A DNA stretch of 13,863 nt from Gammaproteobacteria bacterium (GCA_003540955.1 DPMX01000361.1:14257-28119); one strand, 5' to 3'. Counted from the first letter of the stretch, positions 1-7,408 are shown. The notes: generated from the sequence alone by a model not told the origin. Program-made: numbers and translations.

Positions 1-1047
1 GGCAGAAGCCGCCGCCGCAAATTTACCCCGGCTGCTCCGATCAACGAGATCAACAATTGCAGCAATTCGGATCCCAGACTCTTGCAAATCAGCGGCAGCA
101 GCATACGCTTCATCGTTGCCGGCCAGGATCACGGCAGTAGTGCAGGGTGCTATTGCATAGCGATGCACAAGACGTTGCGCGGCGGTAGTCAAAATGACAC
201 CCGGAAGATCATTGTTTCGAAATACCGCAGGTTGCTCGTAGAGGCCTGTCGCAAATATCACTGTCTTGGCATGTATATGTACAATCCCATTAGGCCCTGC
301 TAAGGGGACACTATTGTCCGCGTAAAACCCGGCCGCAAAATGTTGTGTTAAAACCTCTATCCGGGTTGAAGTGTTAATTTGTTCCAATATCACGTTCTTT
401 ACTGCTTGAGCAGATTTATCACGGGCATGCAGATAATCGAACGAACCGCCGAGATGCATGTTTTCATCTGCGAGTACAACATCGACAGCCTCACTCAAAC
501 ACCGCTTGGCAGCAGCTAGACCGGCGACACCACCTCCGATAATAAGGACGTCGCAAAATCGAAAACGCCTTGATACACGAATACTCCGCGCTGAGGTGTT
601 AACTTTGCCGAGTCCCGCCATCCTCCGAAATAGACCCTCCCATAAAGGAAAAAGTGCCCGCGGCCGATAAAATGCCTTGTAATAGAATCCAACCGGCAGG
701 AGGCGAGAAAACCATTCCAACGTTTGAGCAAAATCAAAGCGAAGCCCACCGACAGTGTTAACCGCTCGATAACTACAGCCTTCGGCGAGCGGCTCAACGT
801 CCGCACGCACATTTGTGCGATCGCCCATCGTGACCAAAACGTTGGCATCGTGATTAGCAAACGACAATATGCTGCGAGGGCGGTGGTATTTAAAACTACG
901 AGCCTGGATTGCGACATCGTTGGCCAACAAAGCGCTACTTAGCACATCGCCTTCTAACCCGTCATACTGCTCCCCTTCGAAGACAAAACTCAAAGGACGG
1001 TCACGCTTGATCCATTCGTTTGGTTGGGGTGGGAGACGCTTAGCCAT
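1..1047 (-). CDS. mgdC: N-methylglutamate dehydrogenase subunit C / sarcosine oxidase alpha subunit homologue, partial
   Basis: Alpha (SoxA-like) subunit of a heterotetrameric flavin dehydrogenase. In the family this subunit binds NAD and FAD and carries the tetrahydrofolate site that accepts the C1 unit. I translated 349 codons; the frame is still open at the left edge, so about a third of a subunit of roughly 950-1000 residues is present. Residues 1-100 match the ferredoxin-like N-terminal domain of SoxA/HcnA proteins, with the marker SFKYHRPRS at about 51-59. A dinucleotide-binding motif, DVLIIGGGVAGLAAA, covers 186-200, followed by LADENMHLGG; TVIFATGLYEQP (282-293) and FRNNDLPGVI follow, as in SoxA. 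The ATG at 1047 overlaps the end of the delta gene by 8 bp, implying translational coupling. The gene order B-D-A matches both sox and mgd operons; the gmaS/mgs neighbours favour mgd. The C-terminal aminomethyltransferase (GcvT-like) half lies outside the window. Confidence 0.88.
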   Translation of the reverse strand, partial: MAKRLPPQPNEWIKRDRPLSFVFEGEQYDGLEGDVLSSALLANDVAIQARSFKYHRPRSILSFANHDANVLVTMGDRTNVRADVEPLAEGCSYRAVNTVGGLRFDFAQTLEWFSRLLPVGFYYKAFYRPRALFPLWEGLFRRMAGLGKVNTSARSIRVSRRFRFCDVLIIGGGVAGLAAAKRCLSEAVDVVLADENMHLGGSFDYLHARDKSAQAVKNVILEQINTSTRIEVLTQHFAAGFYADNSVPLAGPNGIVHIHAKTVIFATGLYEQPAVFRNNDLPGVILTTAAQRLVHRYAIAPCTTAVILAGNDEAYAAAADLQESGIRIAAIVDLVDRSSRGKFAAAASA

Positions 1048-1297
1048 CCATCGTATCTCCCGCCAGAGATACATCAAATATCTCATCGCTTGCGGTGTCT
1101 CGCTCAACTAGAAACCATAATTGCGTCGGGGTGTGATACCACCATTCTGTGCGCCGCATAGGAAGACTGTCACGATTGAAGACCCATTCGCCAGGAGACG
1201 TATCATTAAGTTCCGTCGGTTCCGGATCAACGATTCCTGCGACGACAAATTCGGTAGACGGTCGACAGCCTAGGTTTGGAAAATCTATGTATTTCAT
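1040..1297 (-). CDS. mgdB: N-methylglutamate dehydrogenase subunit B / sarcosine oxidase delta subunit homologue
   Basis: Small delta (SoxD-like) subunit of 85 residues, the usual size for the family. In sarcosine oxidase this subunit binds zinc through an N-terminal C-P-x-C-G motif plus a His and a Cys near the C-terminus. Here the N-terminal motif reads FPNLGCRPSTEF, so both expected cysteines are replaced (Phe6, Leu9), and the distal site reads EWWYHTPTQLWFLVERDT with His55 kept but no Cys four residues later. The WW-H-x-WF-x-ERDT pattern followed by DEI still identifies the family and, from memory, looks like delta subunits from NMG clusters rather than classical sarcosine oxidase. The ATG at 1297 lies 6 bp after the beta-subunit stop, and the end overlaps the alpha-subunit start by 8 bp. 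No strong ribosome binding site is visible, fitting coupled translation. Confidence 0.85.
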   Translation of the reverse strand: MKYIDFPNLGCRPSTEFVVAGIVDPEPTELNDTSPGEWVFNRDSLPMRRTEWWYHTPTQLWFLVERDTASDEIFDVSLAGDTMDG

Positions 1298-1303
1298 GGC
1301 TGA

Positions 1304-2545
1304 TTAGTGTCCAATCGCGGCCGCGCCCTTCTCACCAACCAGCTCGTAGTCGCCAAAACGCGCCAGGTTAAAACCTGTAATCAGATCGTCATCACGCCCG
1401 TTCGCTACAGTTGCAGCCATCGTCTTACCGCTGATCGGCGTCGCCTTGAACCCCCAGGTACCCCAACCTGCATCGACGTAAAAACCTCTGACAGGGGTCG
1501 TGCCCATTACTGGAGCGAAATCGGGGGTCATATCTGCCATACCGGCCCATTGTCGATTGACGTTGACTTGACTCAAAAACGGGAACATGTCGAGCAACTG
1601 GTCGGAGAGATTGGAAACAAACTCAAAGGTCGAACGGCGCGAGTGCAACTCCATCGGATCCAGCGAAGCACCCATCACCATTTCGCCGCGGGAACTCTGA
1701 CTGATGTAAAGGTGCAAACTCCCGGAGACTATGATTGTATCGAGCCACGGTTTTATTGGTTCGGTTACACAGGCCTGCAATGGGAATATCTCGATAGGGC
1801 TTGTCAAGCCGACCATGGATAGTAGGGTTGGGGTAAATCCGGCGACCGCAGACACCACCGCACCCGCTTTGACCTTCCCACGCGGCGTTGTCACGCCAAT
1901 CACGCGATCACCTTCCGTATCGATGGCAGTTACTTTTGTGTGCTGGTGGATCTCGATGCCCGCTTCAGAGGCGCGCCGAGCGTAACCCCAAGCGACAGCG
2001 TCGTGACGTGCAACAGCGCCTGGGGCATGGTAGAGAGCACCCAAAATCTCGTGGTTGCCTCCGCAATCAAGCTGAATTTGAGGACAAACCTTTAATATCT
2101 CATCAGGCCCGACAACCTCACTATCGACACCATAATGCTTGTTCACTTCTGCACGCCAGCGGGCCGTGCGCAACGTAGCGTCGCTATGCGCGAGGGTGAA
2201 GTGTCCTCGCTCTGAATAAAAGATATTGAGATCGAGCTCTTCCGATAAGGATTTGAATAAATCGACGCTTTGGTCGTAAAACTTTACACCTTCTTCGGTC
2301 AGGTAATTAGACCGAATGATTGTGGTATTGCGGCCTGTATTACCGCCACCAATGTAGCTTTGATCTAAGACTGCCACATTGGTGATGCCATGGTCACGTG
2401 CGAGATAATAGGCCGTCGCGAGTCCATGTCCACCCGCCCCAATGACGACAACGTCATACGAATCAGAGAGCTCGTTTGGCGTATTAAAGAATCGCGGCTC
2501 AGCCCAATCCTCGATGAAAGCATATTTTAGCAATCGAATTGACAC
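1304..2545 (-). CDS. mgdA: N-methylglutamate dehydrogenase subunit A / sarcosine oxidase beta subunit homologue
   Basis: Catalytic beta (SoxB-like) subunit, 413 residues, typical length. The family oxidises the N-methyl group of sarcosine or N-methylglutamate using FAD and a covalently bound FMN shared with the alpha subunit. A Rossmann motif, VVVIGAGGHGLATAYYLA (32-49), is followed by the SoxB signature IGGGNTGRNTTIIRSNY (65-81). His181 in ARHDAVAWGYAR corresponds, aligned from memory, to the histidine that carries the covalent FMN in sarcosine oxidase. The C-terminal FAD motif is VDAGWGTWGFKATP (357-370). The start is GTG at 2545; it overlaps the stop of the upstream amidotransferase by one base (TAGTG), so translation is probably coupled. 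Sequence alone does not separate sarcosine from N-methylglutamate as substrate; the upstream gmaS and mgsABC genes favour N-methylglutamate. Confidence 0.88.
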   Translation of the reverse strand: MSIRLLKYAFIEDWAEPRFFNTPNELSDSYDVVVIGAGGHGLATAYYLARDHGITNVAVLDQSYIGGGNTGRNTTIIRSNYLTEEGVKFYDQSVDLFKSLSEELDLNIFYSERGHFTLAHSDATLRTARWRAEVNKHYGVDSEVVGPDEILKVCPQIQLDCGGNHEILGALYHAPGAVARHDAVAWGYARRASEAGIEIHQHTKVTAIDTEGDRVIGVTTPRGKVKAGAVVSAVAGFTPTLLSMVGLTSPIEIFPLQACVTEPIKPWLDTIIVSGSLHLYISQSSRGEMVMGASLDPMELHSRRSTFEFVSNLSDQLLDMFPFLSQVNVNRQWAGMADMTPDFAPVMGTTPVRGFYVDAGWGTWGFKATPISGKTMAATVANGRDDDLITGFNLARFGDYELVGEKGAAAIGH

Positions 2546-3291
2546 TATATTTGCTCTATCTGAGAGTGTGCATTTTTTAGTCCGACGCTACACATCCAAT
2601 TGTCATACAGTATCTTCGCGCACCGATTAAACTCTACCATCGCTACATCGACGTCAGCTTGAAAACCAGCAAGCGCGTTAGTTCCGAGGGCTTCCTCCAG
2701 AGCGTGAGCATATGCCGGGACGGCGCTCCATTCGGTTACGGTATTTTGGGTCACCTCGATGTGGAACTGCGCACTAAACGCCTTCTCACCGACTGACATT
2801 GCCTGCACAGCGCATTTCTCTGAATGCGCCAATACAGTCGCCCCTTCAGGTATATGAGTGATTTCAGCGCCATGCCATTGAAGGCAATCCAATTGGTTGG
2901 GAAGACCTGATAAGTAGCTACTTGCCCTTCCAGCAGCGTTAAGCTCGATCGAGAGTACTCCAACCTCTGGGATCCCTCTCGCAACCTCGCCGCCAAGAGC
3001 ACTAGCCAATAATTGATGCCCTAAGCAAATACCAAAATAGCCAAGATTAAGATCCTGGATAGCGTGTTTAATCGCTCGCTTCTCGGCGATCAACCAGGGA
3101 TTACTTGTCTCTTCCCACACATCCATCGGTCCACCCATTACCCACAGTGCAGAGTAGGTTTTTAAGTCAGGTATCGAATCACCTTGATCGAGTTCAATCA
3201 TATCCCACTCAATACCATCGACTTCGAGAAAATCACGAAAAATTCCGGGATGCTCGACATCGAGATGCTGGAACACGAGAACACGAGGCAT
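2545..3291 (-). CDS. class I (type 1) glutamine amidotransferase, GMP-synthase-like
   Basis: Stand-alone triad-type glutamine amidotransferase domain, 248 residues from the chosen start. The nucleophile elbow YFGICLGHQ places Cys89, and QFHIEV supplies His177 and Glu179, so the Cys-His-Glu triad looks complete. MGGPMDVWEE (52-61) forms the expected oxyanion region. Relatives hydrolyse glutamine or other gamma-glutamyl amides; no synthetase domain is fused, so the partner or substrate is unknown. I prefer ATG 3291 (MPRVLVFQH), which starts directly at the first beta strand, 5 bp after the B3/B4 gene's stop; a GTG at 3315 in the same frame would add eight residues and overlap that gene by 19 bp. 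Neither has a clear ribosome binding site. The gene is the last of the four lying between mgsC and mgdA, and its stop overlaps the mgdA start. Confidence 0.85.
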   Translation of the reverse strand: MPRVLVFQHLDVEHPGIFRDFLEVDGIEWDMIELDQGDSIPDLKTYSALWVMGGPMDVWEETSNPWLIAEKRAIKHAIQDLNLGYFGICLGHQLLASALGGEVARGIPEVGVLSIELNAAGRASSYLSGLPNQLDCLQWHGAEITHIPEGATVLAHSEKCAVQAMSVGEKAFSAQFHIEVTQNTVTEWSAVPAYAHALEEALGTNALAGFQADVDVAMVEFNRCAKILYDNWMCSVGLKNAHSQIEQI

Positions 3292-3296
3292 TCTGG

Positions 3297-4043
3297 TCAC
3301 ACGTTGACGCCACACGTGGTTGCGGTTTTTGTTACATTAGCCGACACGGGAAGCAGCACCCTCCTAAGCACTTCCGGTTCACCAATGCAACGTTGTAGTA
3401 GAGATTTTATCTCGGTTATCGCGTCCTCTATCGCTGGCACCGGAGTAGAAGCGTTCCCTTGAACAATAACCGCTACCTTAGTCGTTGTATCCATTACCGC
3501 ACTGTGTTCCGCTTGCCGACATTCGAGTCGACAGATCACGCGGTTTGAGCCATCGACGTAAGCATACTCGCGGGCCGGCACTGTGCACACGGTTCCCTTA
3601 CCAAGCGGTTTAAATGACTCATACCCGGTAGTTTTGATCAGTGCGATCCGACCATTCAGCCGATCGATATCGTGTGCCCCGCACGACAGACGATGCTTCA
3701 AAGCGACGTAGTTATAGACGTCGACGATGGGATTGATTGTCCGTAAATCGCCGTGCTTGAATAAAACACCGTATAAACTTTCTGGCGACGGTACAAGCGA
3801 TCGATCGCCTACGTCAAAGCGATCATGCAGTTCTCGATAACCCCGAAGATAACGATGAGCTGCGAGGTCCGCTAGGGTGTTGTTTTCGACCAAGTCGCGA
3901 ATTAACGCCCCGCGGAAAGACTCAAATCCCTTCTTCTTACGGATTTGGTTCTTCACGCCACCGATAAGCAAAAACCCTACGACGATCCCCGCGTCCACTA
4001 ATTCATCGTCCACCGCTAGTTCGAGATCGTGAATTAAATTCAT
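3297..4043 (-). CDS. stand-alone B3/B4 tRNA-editing-like domain protein
   Basis: A 248-residue soluble protein without membrane segments. The core, about residues 95-195, matches the B3/B4 domain found in the phenylalanyl-tRNA synthetase beta subunit and in free-standing bacterial proteins: INPIVDVYNYVALKH (103-117), CGAHDID (121-127), a segment ending in SFKPLGKG (143-150), then REYAYVDGSNRVICRLECRQ (158-177) and a DTTTKVAVIVQG strand. In PheRS this fold removes mis-attached tyrosine from tRNA; free-standing members are generally annotated without a proven function. No other synthetase domain is present. Start and upstream stop share ATGA at 4040-4043, so it is coupled to the preceding amidotransferase, and it is followed 5 bp later by a second amidotransferase. 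A role on an amino-acid ester, amide or aminoacyl intermediate of the pathway is conceivable but is only inference. Confidence 0.75.
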   Translation of the reverse strand: MNLIHDLELAVDDELVDAGIVVGFLLIGGVKNQIRKKKGFESFRGALIRDLVENNTLADLAAHRYLRGYRELHDRFDVGDRSLVPSPESLYGVLFKHGDLRTINPIVDVYNYVALKHRLSCGAHDIDRLNGRIALIKTTGYESFKPLGKGTVCTVPAREYAYVDGSNRVICRLECRQAEHSAVMDTTTKVAVIVQGNASTPVPAIEDAITEIKSLLQRCIGEPEVLRRVLLPVSANVTKTATTCGVNV

Positions 4044-4753
4044 TTAACACCCAAAAAATTCGTAATCCATTGCATAATGATCGTGTTGTTATGTTCGCGG
4101 CTAAGCGAACGTAAAGCATCTTCCCGCACCTCGCCCGTAATAATTTTACTGCGTAATTCTAAAAGCACCTCGATGTAGTTCGGATCGAATTCCGGATGTC
4201 CTTGCATCCCCAACATCGTATCGTTGAACTGAACCATAAAATTCTCGCAATGTCCGTTACTAGCTAACAAGCGTGCACCAACAGGCAAACTCGTTACCTG
4301 GTCTTGATGACAGACCGGGATGGTAAATTGCTCCATCGTCGGATTCATCCAGGCCCGATCGATACTATCTTCGATAGTATGACGTTGGATTCCGATTCCC
4401 CAACCCTTCTCTGATTTTTTCACCAAACCACCGAGTGCTTGTGCAATGACTTGATGCCCAAAGCAGATCCCGACCAATGGAGTTTGGCTACCAATAAGCC
4501 GCTGGATAAATTTTTCCAATAATAAGATCCAGGCGTCCTTATCATAGGCGCCGCTACGAGAGCCTGTCGTTATGTAACCGTCGCACTCATCAATCTCTCC
4601 CGGGAGTTCCTTATCAAAGACACGATAGACGCGCCACTCGACATCCACATCCACACTCGCGACCGCGGCACCGAACATTACGGGATAATCATCGAAACGA
4701 TCACGTAGGTCGTCGGGAACAAAATCACATGCGAGCAAGCCGAGCCGGTACAT
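4040..4753 (-). CDS. class I (type 1) glutamine amidotransferase
   Basis: Second stand-alone class I amidotransferase, 237 residues. The nucleophile elbow LVGICFGHQ gives Cys97, and GMQGHPEF supplies His186 and Glu188, completing the triad. GYITTGSRSGAYD (59-71) is the oxyanion-loop region, and VCHQDQV (147-153) matches the conserved H-x-D strand of this family. It differs clearly from the amidotransferase at 2545-3291, so the two are not a recent tandem duplication. It starts at ATG 4753, 26 bp after the orphan gene's stop, and ends in a 4-bp ATGA overlap with the B3/B4 gene. PuuD, the gamma-glutamyl-GABA hydrolase that works with the glutamine-synthetase-like PuuA, is a precedent for a class I amidotransferase fold cleaving gamma-glutamyl amides; a similar task here is inferred from context. 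Confidence 0.87.
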   Translation of the reverse strand: MYRLGLLACDFVPDDLRDRFDDYPVMFGAAVASVDVDVEWRVYRVFDKELPGEIDECDGYITTGSRSGAYDKDAWILLLEKFIQRLIGSQTPLVGICFGHQVIAQALGGLVKKSEKGWGIGIQRHTIEDSIDRAWMNPTMEQFTIPVCHQDQVTSLPVGARLLASNGHCENFMVQFNDTMLGMQGHPEFDPNYIEVLLELRSKIITGEVREDALRSLSREHNNTIIMQWITNFLGVK

Positions 4754-4779
4754 TTTAGTTTCGCGGATCTTCCTTACCG

Positions 4780-5172
4780 TTATTCAAACTTTCCATATGC
4801 TCGCCGCAACTCGACCAATGGGTGATTCGGCGACATTTGAAACTTAACCAACAGTTCACGCGCGATCATATCCCGCTCTTGCTGATTATCCGGTAAATCG
4901 ATCTCTTCTGGTACTGTCACCCAACCATTAATATTGCGATCGAACACCGCGGCACGCCCTTCTTCGTAGCCCATGTGCACATCTTCAAGCCAATTCAAAT
5001 CCGGCCAACCCATGTGGTCGATATATTTTTTAAGATACGGCGTCACTTGATTGTAATCCGGCACAAGATTTACGTCGTAGCGATAACCGATCGTTTGACC
5101 GATCATTTTTTCCCGGTCTGAGTCGAGACCATCTGATTTCAGATAGTGATCGATACCTTTTGGATTCGGCAT
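4780..5172 (-). CDS. small conserved-looking hypothetical protein in the NMG operon
   Basis: A 130-residue protein that I do not recognise. It is acidic, soluble, lacks a signal peptide or membrane helix, and has no cysteine pattern. It is rich in aromatic residues and has compact motifs such as GYRYDVNLVPDYNQVTPYL and HMGWPDLNWLEDVHMGYEEG. The end, MSPNHPLVELRRAYGKFE, is helical in character. The start is ATG 5172, chosen because an AGGAGA box ends 8 bases upstream; a TTG at 5193 would add seven residues but has no such signal. It lies 36 bp after mgsC and 26 bp before the first amidotransferase, on the same strand, so it is probably co-transcribed and may be an accessory or small subunit of the ligase/synthase system. 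No function is claimed. Confidence 0.75.
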   Translation of the reverse strand: MPNPKGIDHYLKSDGLDSDREKMIGQTIGYRYDVNLVPDYNQVTPYLKKYIDHMGWPDLNWLEDVHMGYEEGRAAVFDRNINGWVTVPEEIDLPDNQQERDMIARELLVKFQMSPNHPLVELRRAYGKFE

Positions 5173-5180
5173 TTTAGTAG

Positions 5181-5186
5181 TCTCCT
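5181..5186 (-). promoter_or_regulatory. ribosome binding site fixing the start of the orphan gene
   Basis: AGGAGA on the minus strand, 8 bases before ATG 5172. It is one of the clearest Shine-Dalgarno sites in the window and rules for ATG 5172 rather than TTG 5193 as the start of the 130-residue protein. Confidence 0.7.
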
Positions 5187-5208
5187 GAACCAATATCGCA
5201 AAAAAGCA

Positions 5209-6546
5209 TTAGAATCGAGTCATGTCGGGTCGACCGACAGTGTGCTGCGAGCCTGCCAATGGCACCTGCGCCATTGCCGATGCCTCCATAGTAAGCGCGG
5301 CCAAGTCTTCCGGCTCTAAAGAGTGGACGTTCGTCTTGCCACAGGCGCGCGCCATCATCTGGCACTCAATAGCGAGACAATGCAGGAAATTGTAGACCCG
5401 CTCCGCCGCTTCGTCCGGGTTCAAACGTTTACGTAAATCTGGATCTTGGGTCGCAACCCCAACCGGGCAACGACCGGTATGGCAGTGATAACAAAAACCT
5501 GCCTTTACGCCGATCTCTTTTTCATAATCGGACTCAGGAATCTCTTTGTTGCAATTCAACGCTATTAAGGACGAATGACCAATAGCCACGGCATCCGCAC
5601 CCAGTGCGAGTGCCTTCGCAACATCACCCCCATTGCGAATCCCACCAGCGTAGATCAGGGTGACATCACCAGATTTACCAACATCATCCAGAGCTTGCCG
5701 CGCCTGTCGGATCGCTGCGATACCCGGAACACCAGTCTCCTCTGCAGCCAGATGCGGCCCAGCTCCTGTCCCGCCTTCCATCCCATCGATATAGATCGCG
5801 TCTGGATCTGTTTTGGCAGCCATGCGTACATCGTCGTAAACTCTAGCAGCACCGAGTTTAAGCTGTATCGGAATCTCCCAATTCGTTACCTCTCGGATCT
5901 CTTGAATCTTTAAAGCAAGGTCATCGGGCCCAAGCCAATCGGGATGACGTGCCGGCGAGCGTTGATCGATCCCCGCTGGCAACGAACGCATTTCGGCCAC
6001 TTGATCCGTGACTTTCTGTCCCATCAAGTGACCTCCGAGGCCCACTTTACAACCCTGGCCGATAAAAAATTCGCAAGCGTCGGCGAGGCGCAAGTGCTGT
6101 GGATTAAAGCCATAGCGCGATTGAATACACTGGTAAAACCACTTCTCCGAATAACGGCGCTCATCCGGGATCATGCCGCCTTCGCCTGAGCAAGTTGCTG
6201 TACCGGCCATCGTCGCGCCCCGAGCCAATGCCGTTTTTGCCTCGTGTGACAAAGCACCAAAACTCATACCCGTAATGTACACTGGGATGTCAAGAACCAA
6301 TGGTCGTTTACAGCGCGGTCCAATGACCGTTTTAGTATCACACTTTTCACGGTAACCCTCGATTACAAAGCGAGTTAAGGTGCCCGGCAGAAAGGTCAGA
6401 TCGTCCCAACTTGGGATCTTTTTGAACATCGAAAAACCGCGCATACGGTAGCGCCCGAGCTCCGACTTCACATGGATGTCATTGATCACCTCTGGTGTGA
6501 AAATCGGACTTTTACCAAGGATATATTTATCGTCGTCGCTAGACAT
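5209..6546 (-). CDS. mgsC: N-methylglutamate synthase subunit C (glutamate-synthase-like FMN/Fe-S subunit)
   Basis: FMN-binding glutamate synthase domain protein, 445 residues, free-standing as in NMG synthase (GlxD/GltB3 type). In the pathway it catalyses synthesis of N-methylglutamate from gamma-glutamylmethylamide together with MgsA and MgsB. Seen: ITGMSFGALS (91-100), CSGEGGM (119-125), GCKVGLGGHL (165-174), IQLKLGAARV (227-236), the phosphate-binding DGMEGGTGAGP (254-264) and GGIRNGGDVAKALALGADAV (301-320). The iron-sulfur site is Cys352, Cys355 and Cys360 in FCYHCHTGRCPVGVATQDP. The ATG at 6546 has a GAGGAA box about 7 bases upstream, and the gene begins 19 bp after mgsB. GXGXG and amidotransferase domains are on separate genes next door, as expected for the split form of glutamate synthase. 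A true glutamate synthase is less likely, given the ligase and the mgd genes. Confidence 0.9.
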   Translation of the reverse strand: MSSDDDKYILGKSPIFTPEVINDIHVKSELGRYRMRGFSMFKKIPSWDDLTFLPGTLTRFVIEGYREKCDTKTVIGPRCKRPLVLDIPVYITGMSFGALSHEAKTALARGATMAGTATCSGEGGMIPDERRYSEKWFYQCIQSRYGFNPQHLRLADACEFFIGQGCKVGLGGHLMGQKVTDQVAEMRSLPAGIDQRSPARHPDWLGPDDLALKIQEIREVTNWEIPIQLKLGAARVYDDVRMAAKTDPDAIYIDGMEGGTGAGPHLAAEETGVPGIAAIRQARQALDDVGKSGDVTLIYAGGIRNGGDVAKALALGADAVAIGHSSLIALNCNKEIPESDYEKEIGVKAGFCYHCHTGRCPVGVATQDPDLRKRLNPDEAAERVYNFLHCLAIECQMMARACGKTNVHSLEPEDLAALTMEASAMAQVPLAGSQHTVGRPDMTRF

Positions 6547-6565
6547 ATTTTGTTCCTCGTAGGGA

Positions 6566-7408
6566 TTATAAGATGAGCTTTTTCTCGCTCGGCTCGAGGT
6601 TGTCGTAATTCCACAATTGCTTGCCTGAGACGATTTTTGTCATATTCTCGATTCCATCGGGTGCTTCAAGACCAAATAAACTGAGCTTCCGGCCCAACCA
6701 CTCACAATCGAGCGGCGTCATCTCTGCCACCACGGCATCTACCCCGAGATCCTCAATGCTACCGCCAATATAGATCGTGCCATCATACATTGAGTCCCCA
6801 AGATTCTTACCTGCGTTCCCGAGTACGATCATGCGGCCGCGTTGCATCATAAAACCACTGAAAGCACCGGTGTCACCGCCGACGATGATCGTGCCACCTT
6901 TCTGATCGATGCCGGTGCGAGCGCCGACGCTGCCTTTGCATACGAGATCACCGCCACGAATAGCCGCACCGAAGGTCGATCCAGCATTTTTCTCAACCAC
7001 AACGGTTCCTGCCATCATGTTTTCTGCGCACGACCAACCGACTCTACCAGTGATCCGAATGTTAGGACCATCGATCAGACCACAACCGAAATAACCTAGA
7101 CTACCGTCAAGTACAAGATTAAGGCGATTAAGAATGCCCACCGCCACGCTATGTTTCGCGCCTGGGTTGCGCACGGTGATCGAGCCATAACCATCTTTCA
7201 TAAGGTCCTTTATTTTGGAGTTAACCTCTCCGGAGGCCATCTCTCGCGCGTCGAACTCGGCTTCGCGACCGAAATCAACATCGTAGGTAAACGGCTGGCT
7301 TAAGTTTTCCTCTTCAGTCGCAGAGAAAAACACTTGTTGAGTGCGTCCTTCGAGCTGCTCAGTGTGCATTCCCATATCATGCGACGCATGTTCGCTTACG
7401 TTTGCCAT
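6566..7408 (-). CDS. mgsB: N-methylglutamate synthase subunit B (GXGXG domain)
   Basis: GXGXG-motif subunit, 280 residues, homologous to the C-terminal right-handed beta-helix domain of glutamate synthase GltB and to GlxC. Repeated glycine turns mark the helix coils: LDGSLGYFGCGLIDGP (100-115), GRVGWSCAENMMAGTVVVE (121-139), GSTFGAAIRGGDLVCKGSVG (143-162), KGGTIIVGGDTGAFSGF (170-186), RGRMIVLGNAGKNLGDSMYDG (190-210) and TIYIGGSIEDLG (211-222). In glutamate synthase this domain links the amidotransferase and FMN domains structurally and has no active site of its own. The ATG at 7408 overlaps the end of mgsA by 13 bp and has a purine-rich GGAGAGG box upstream; Met12 and Met14 are alternative starts with less support. 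Its place between mgsA and mgsC is the usual A-B-C order. Confidence 0.9.
   Translation of the reverse strand: MANVSEHASHDMGMHTEQLEGRTQQVFFSATEEENLSQPFTYDVDFGREAEFDAREMASGEVNSKIKDLMKDGYGSITVRNPGAKHSVAVGILNRLNLVLDGSLGYFGCGLIDGPNIRITGRVGWSCAENMMAGTVVVEKNAGSTFGAAIRGGDLVCKGSVGARTGIDQKGGTIIVGGDTGAFSGFMMQRGRMIVLGNAGKNLGDSMYDGTIYIGGSIEDLGVDAVVAEMTPLDCEWLGRKLSLFGLEAPDGIENMTKIVSGKQLWNYDNLEPSEKKLIL

Noticed and set aside
516..917. 133-codon minus-strand open frame
   Set aside because: Same strand as mgdC but another frame; the mgdC frame carries SoxA motifs throughout.
1307..1822. 171-codon plus-strand open frame
   Set aside because: Antisense to mgdA, whose motifs cover the region; no domain recognised.
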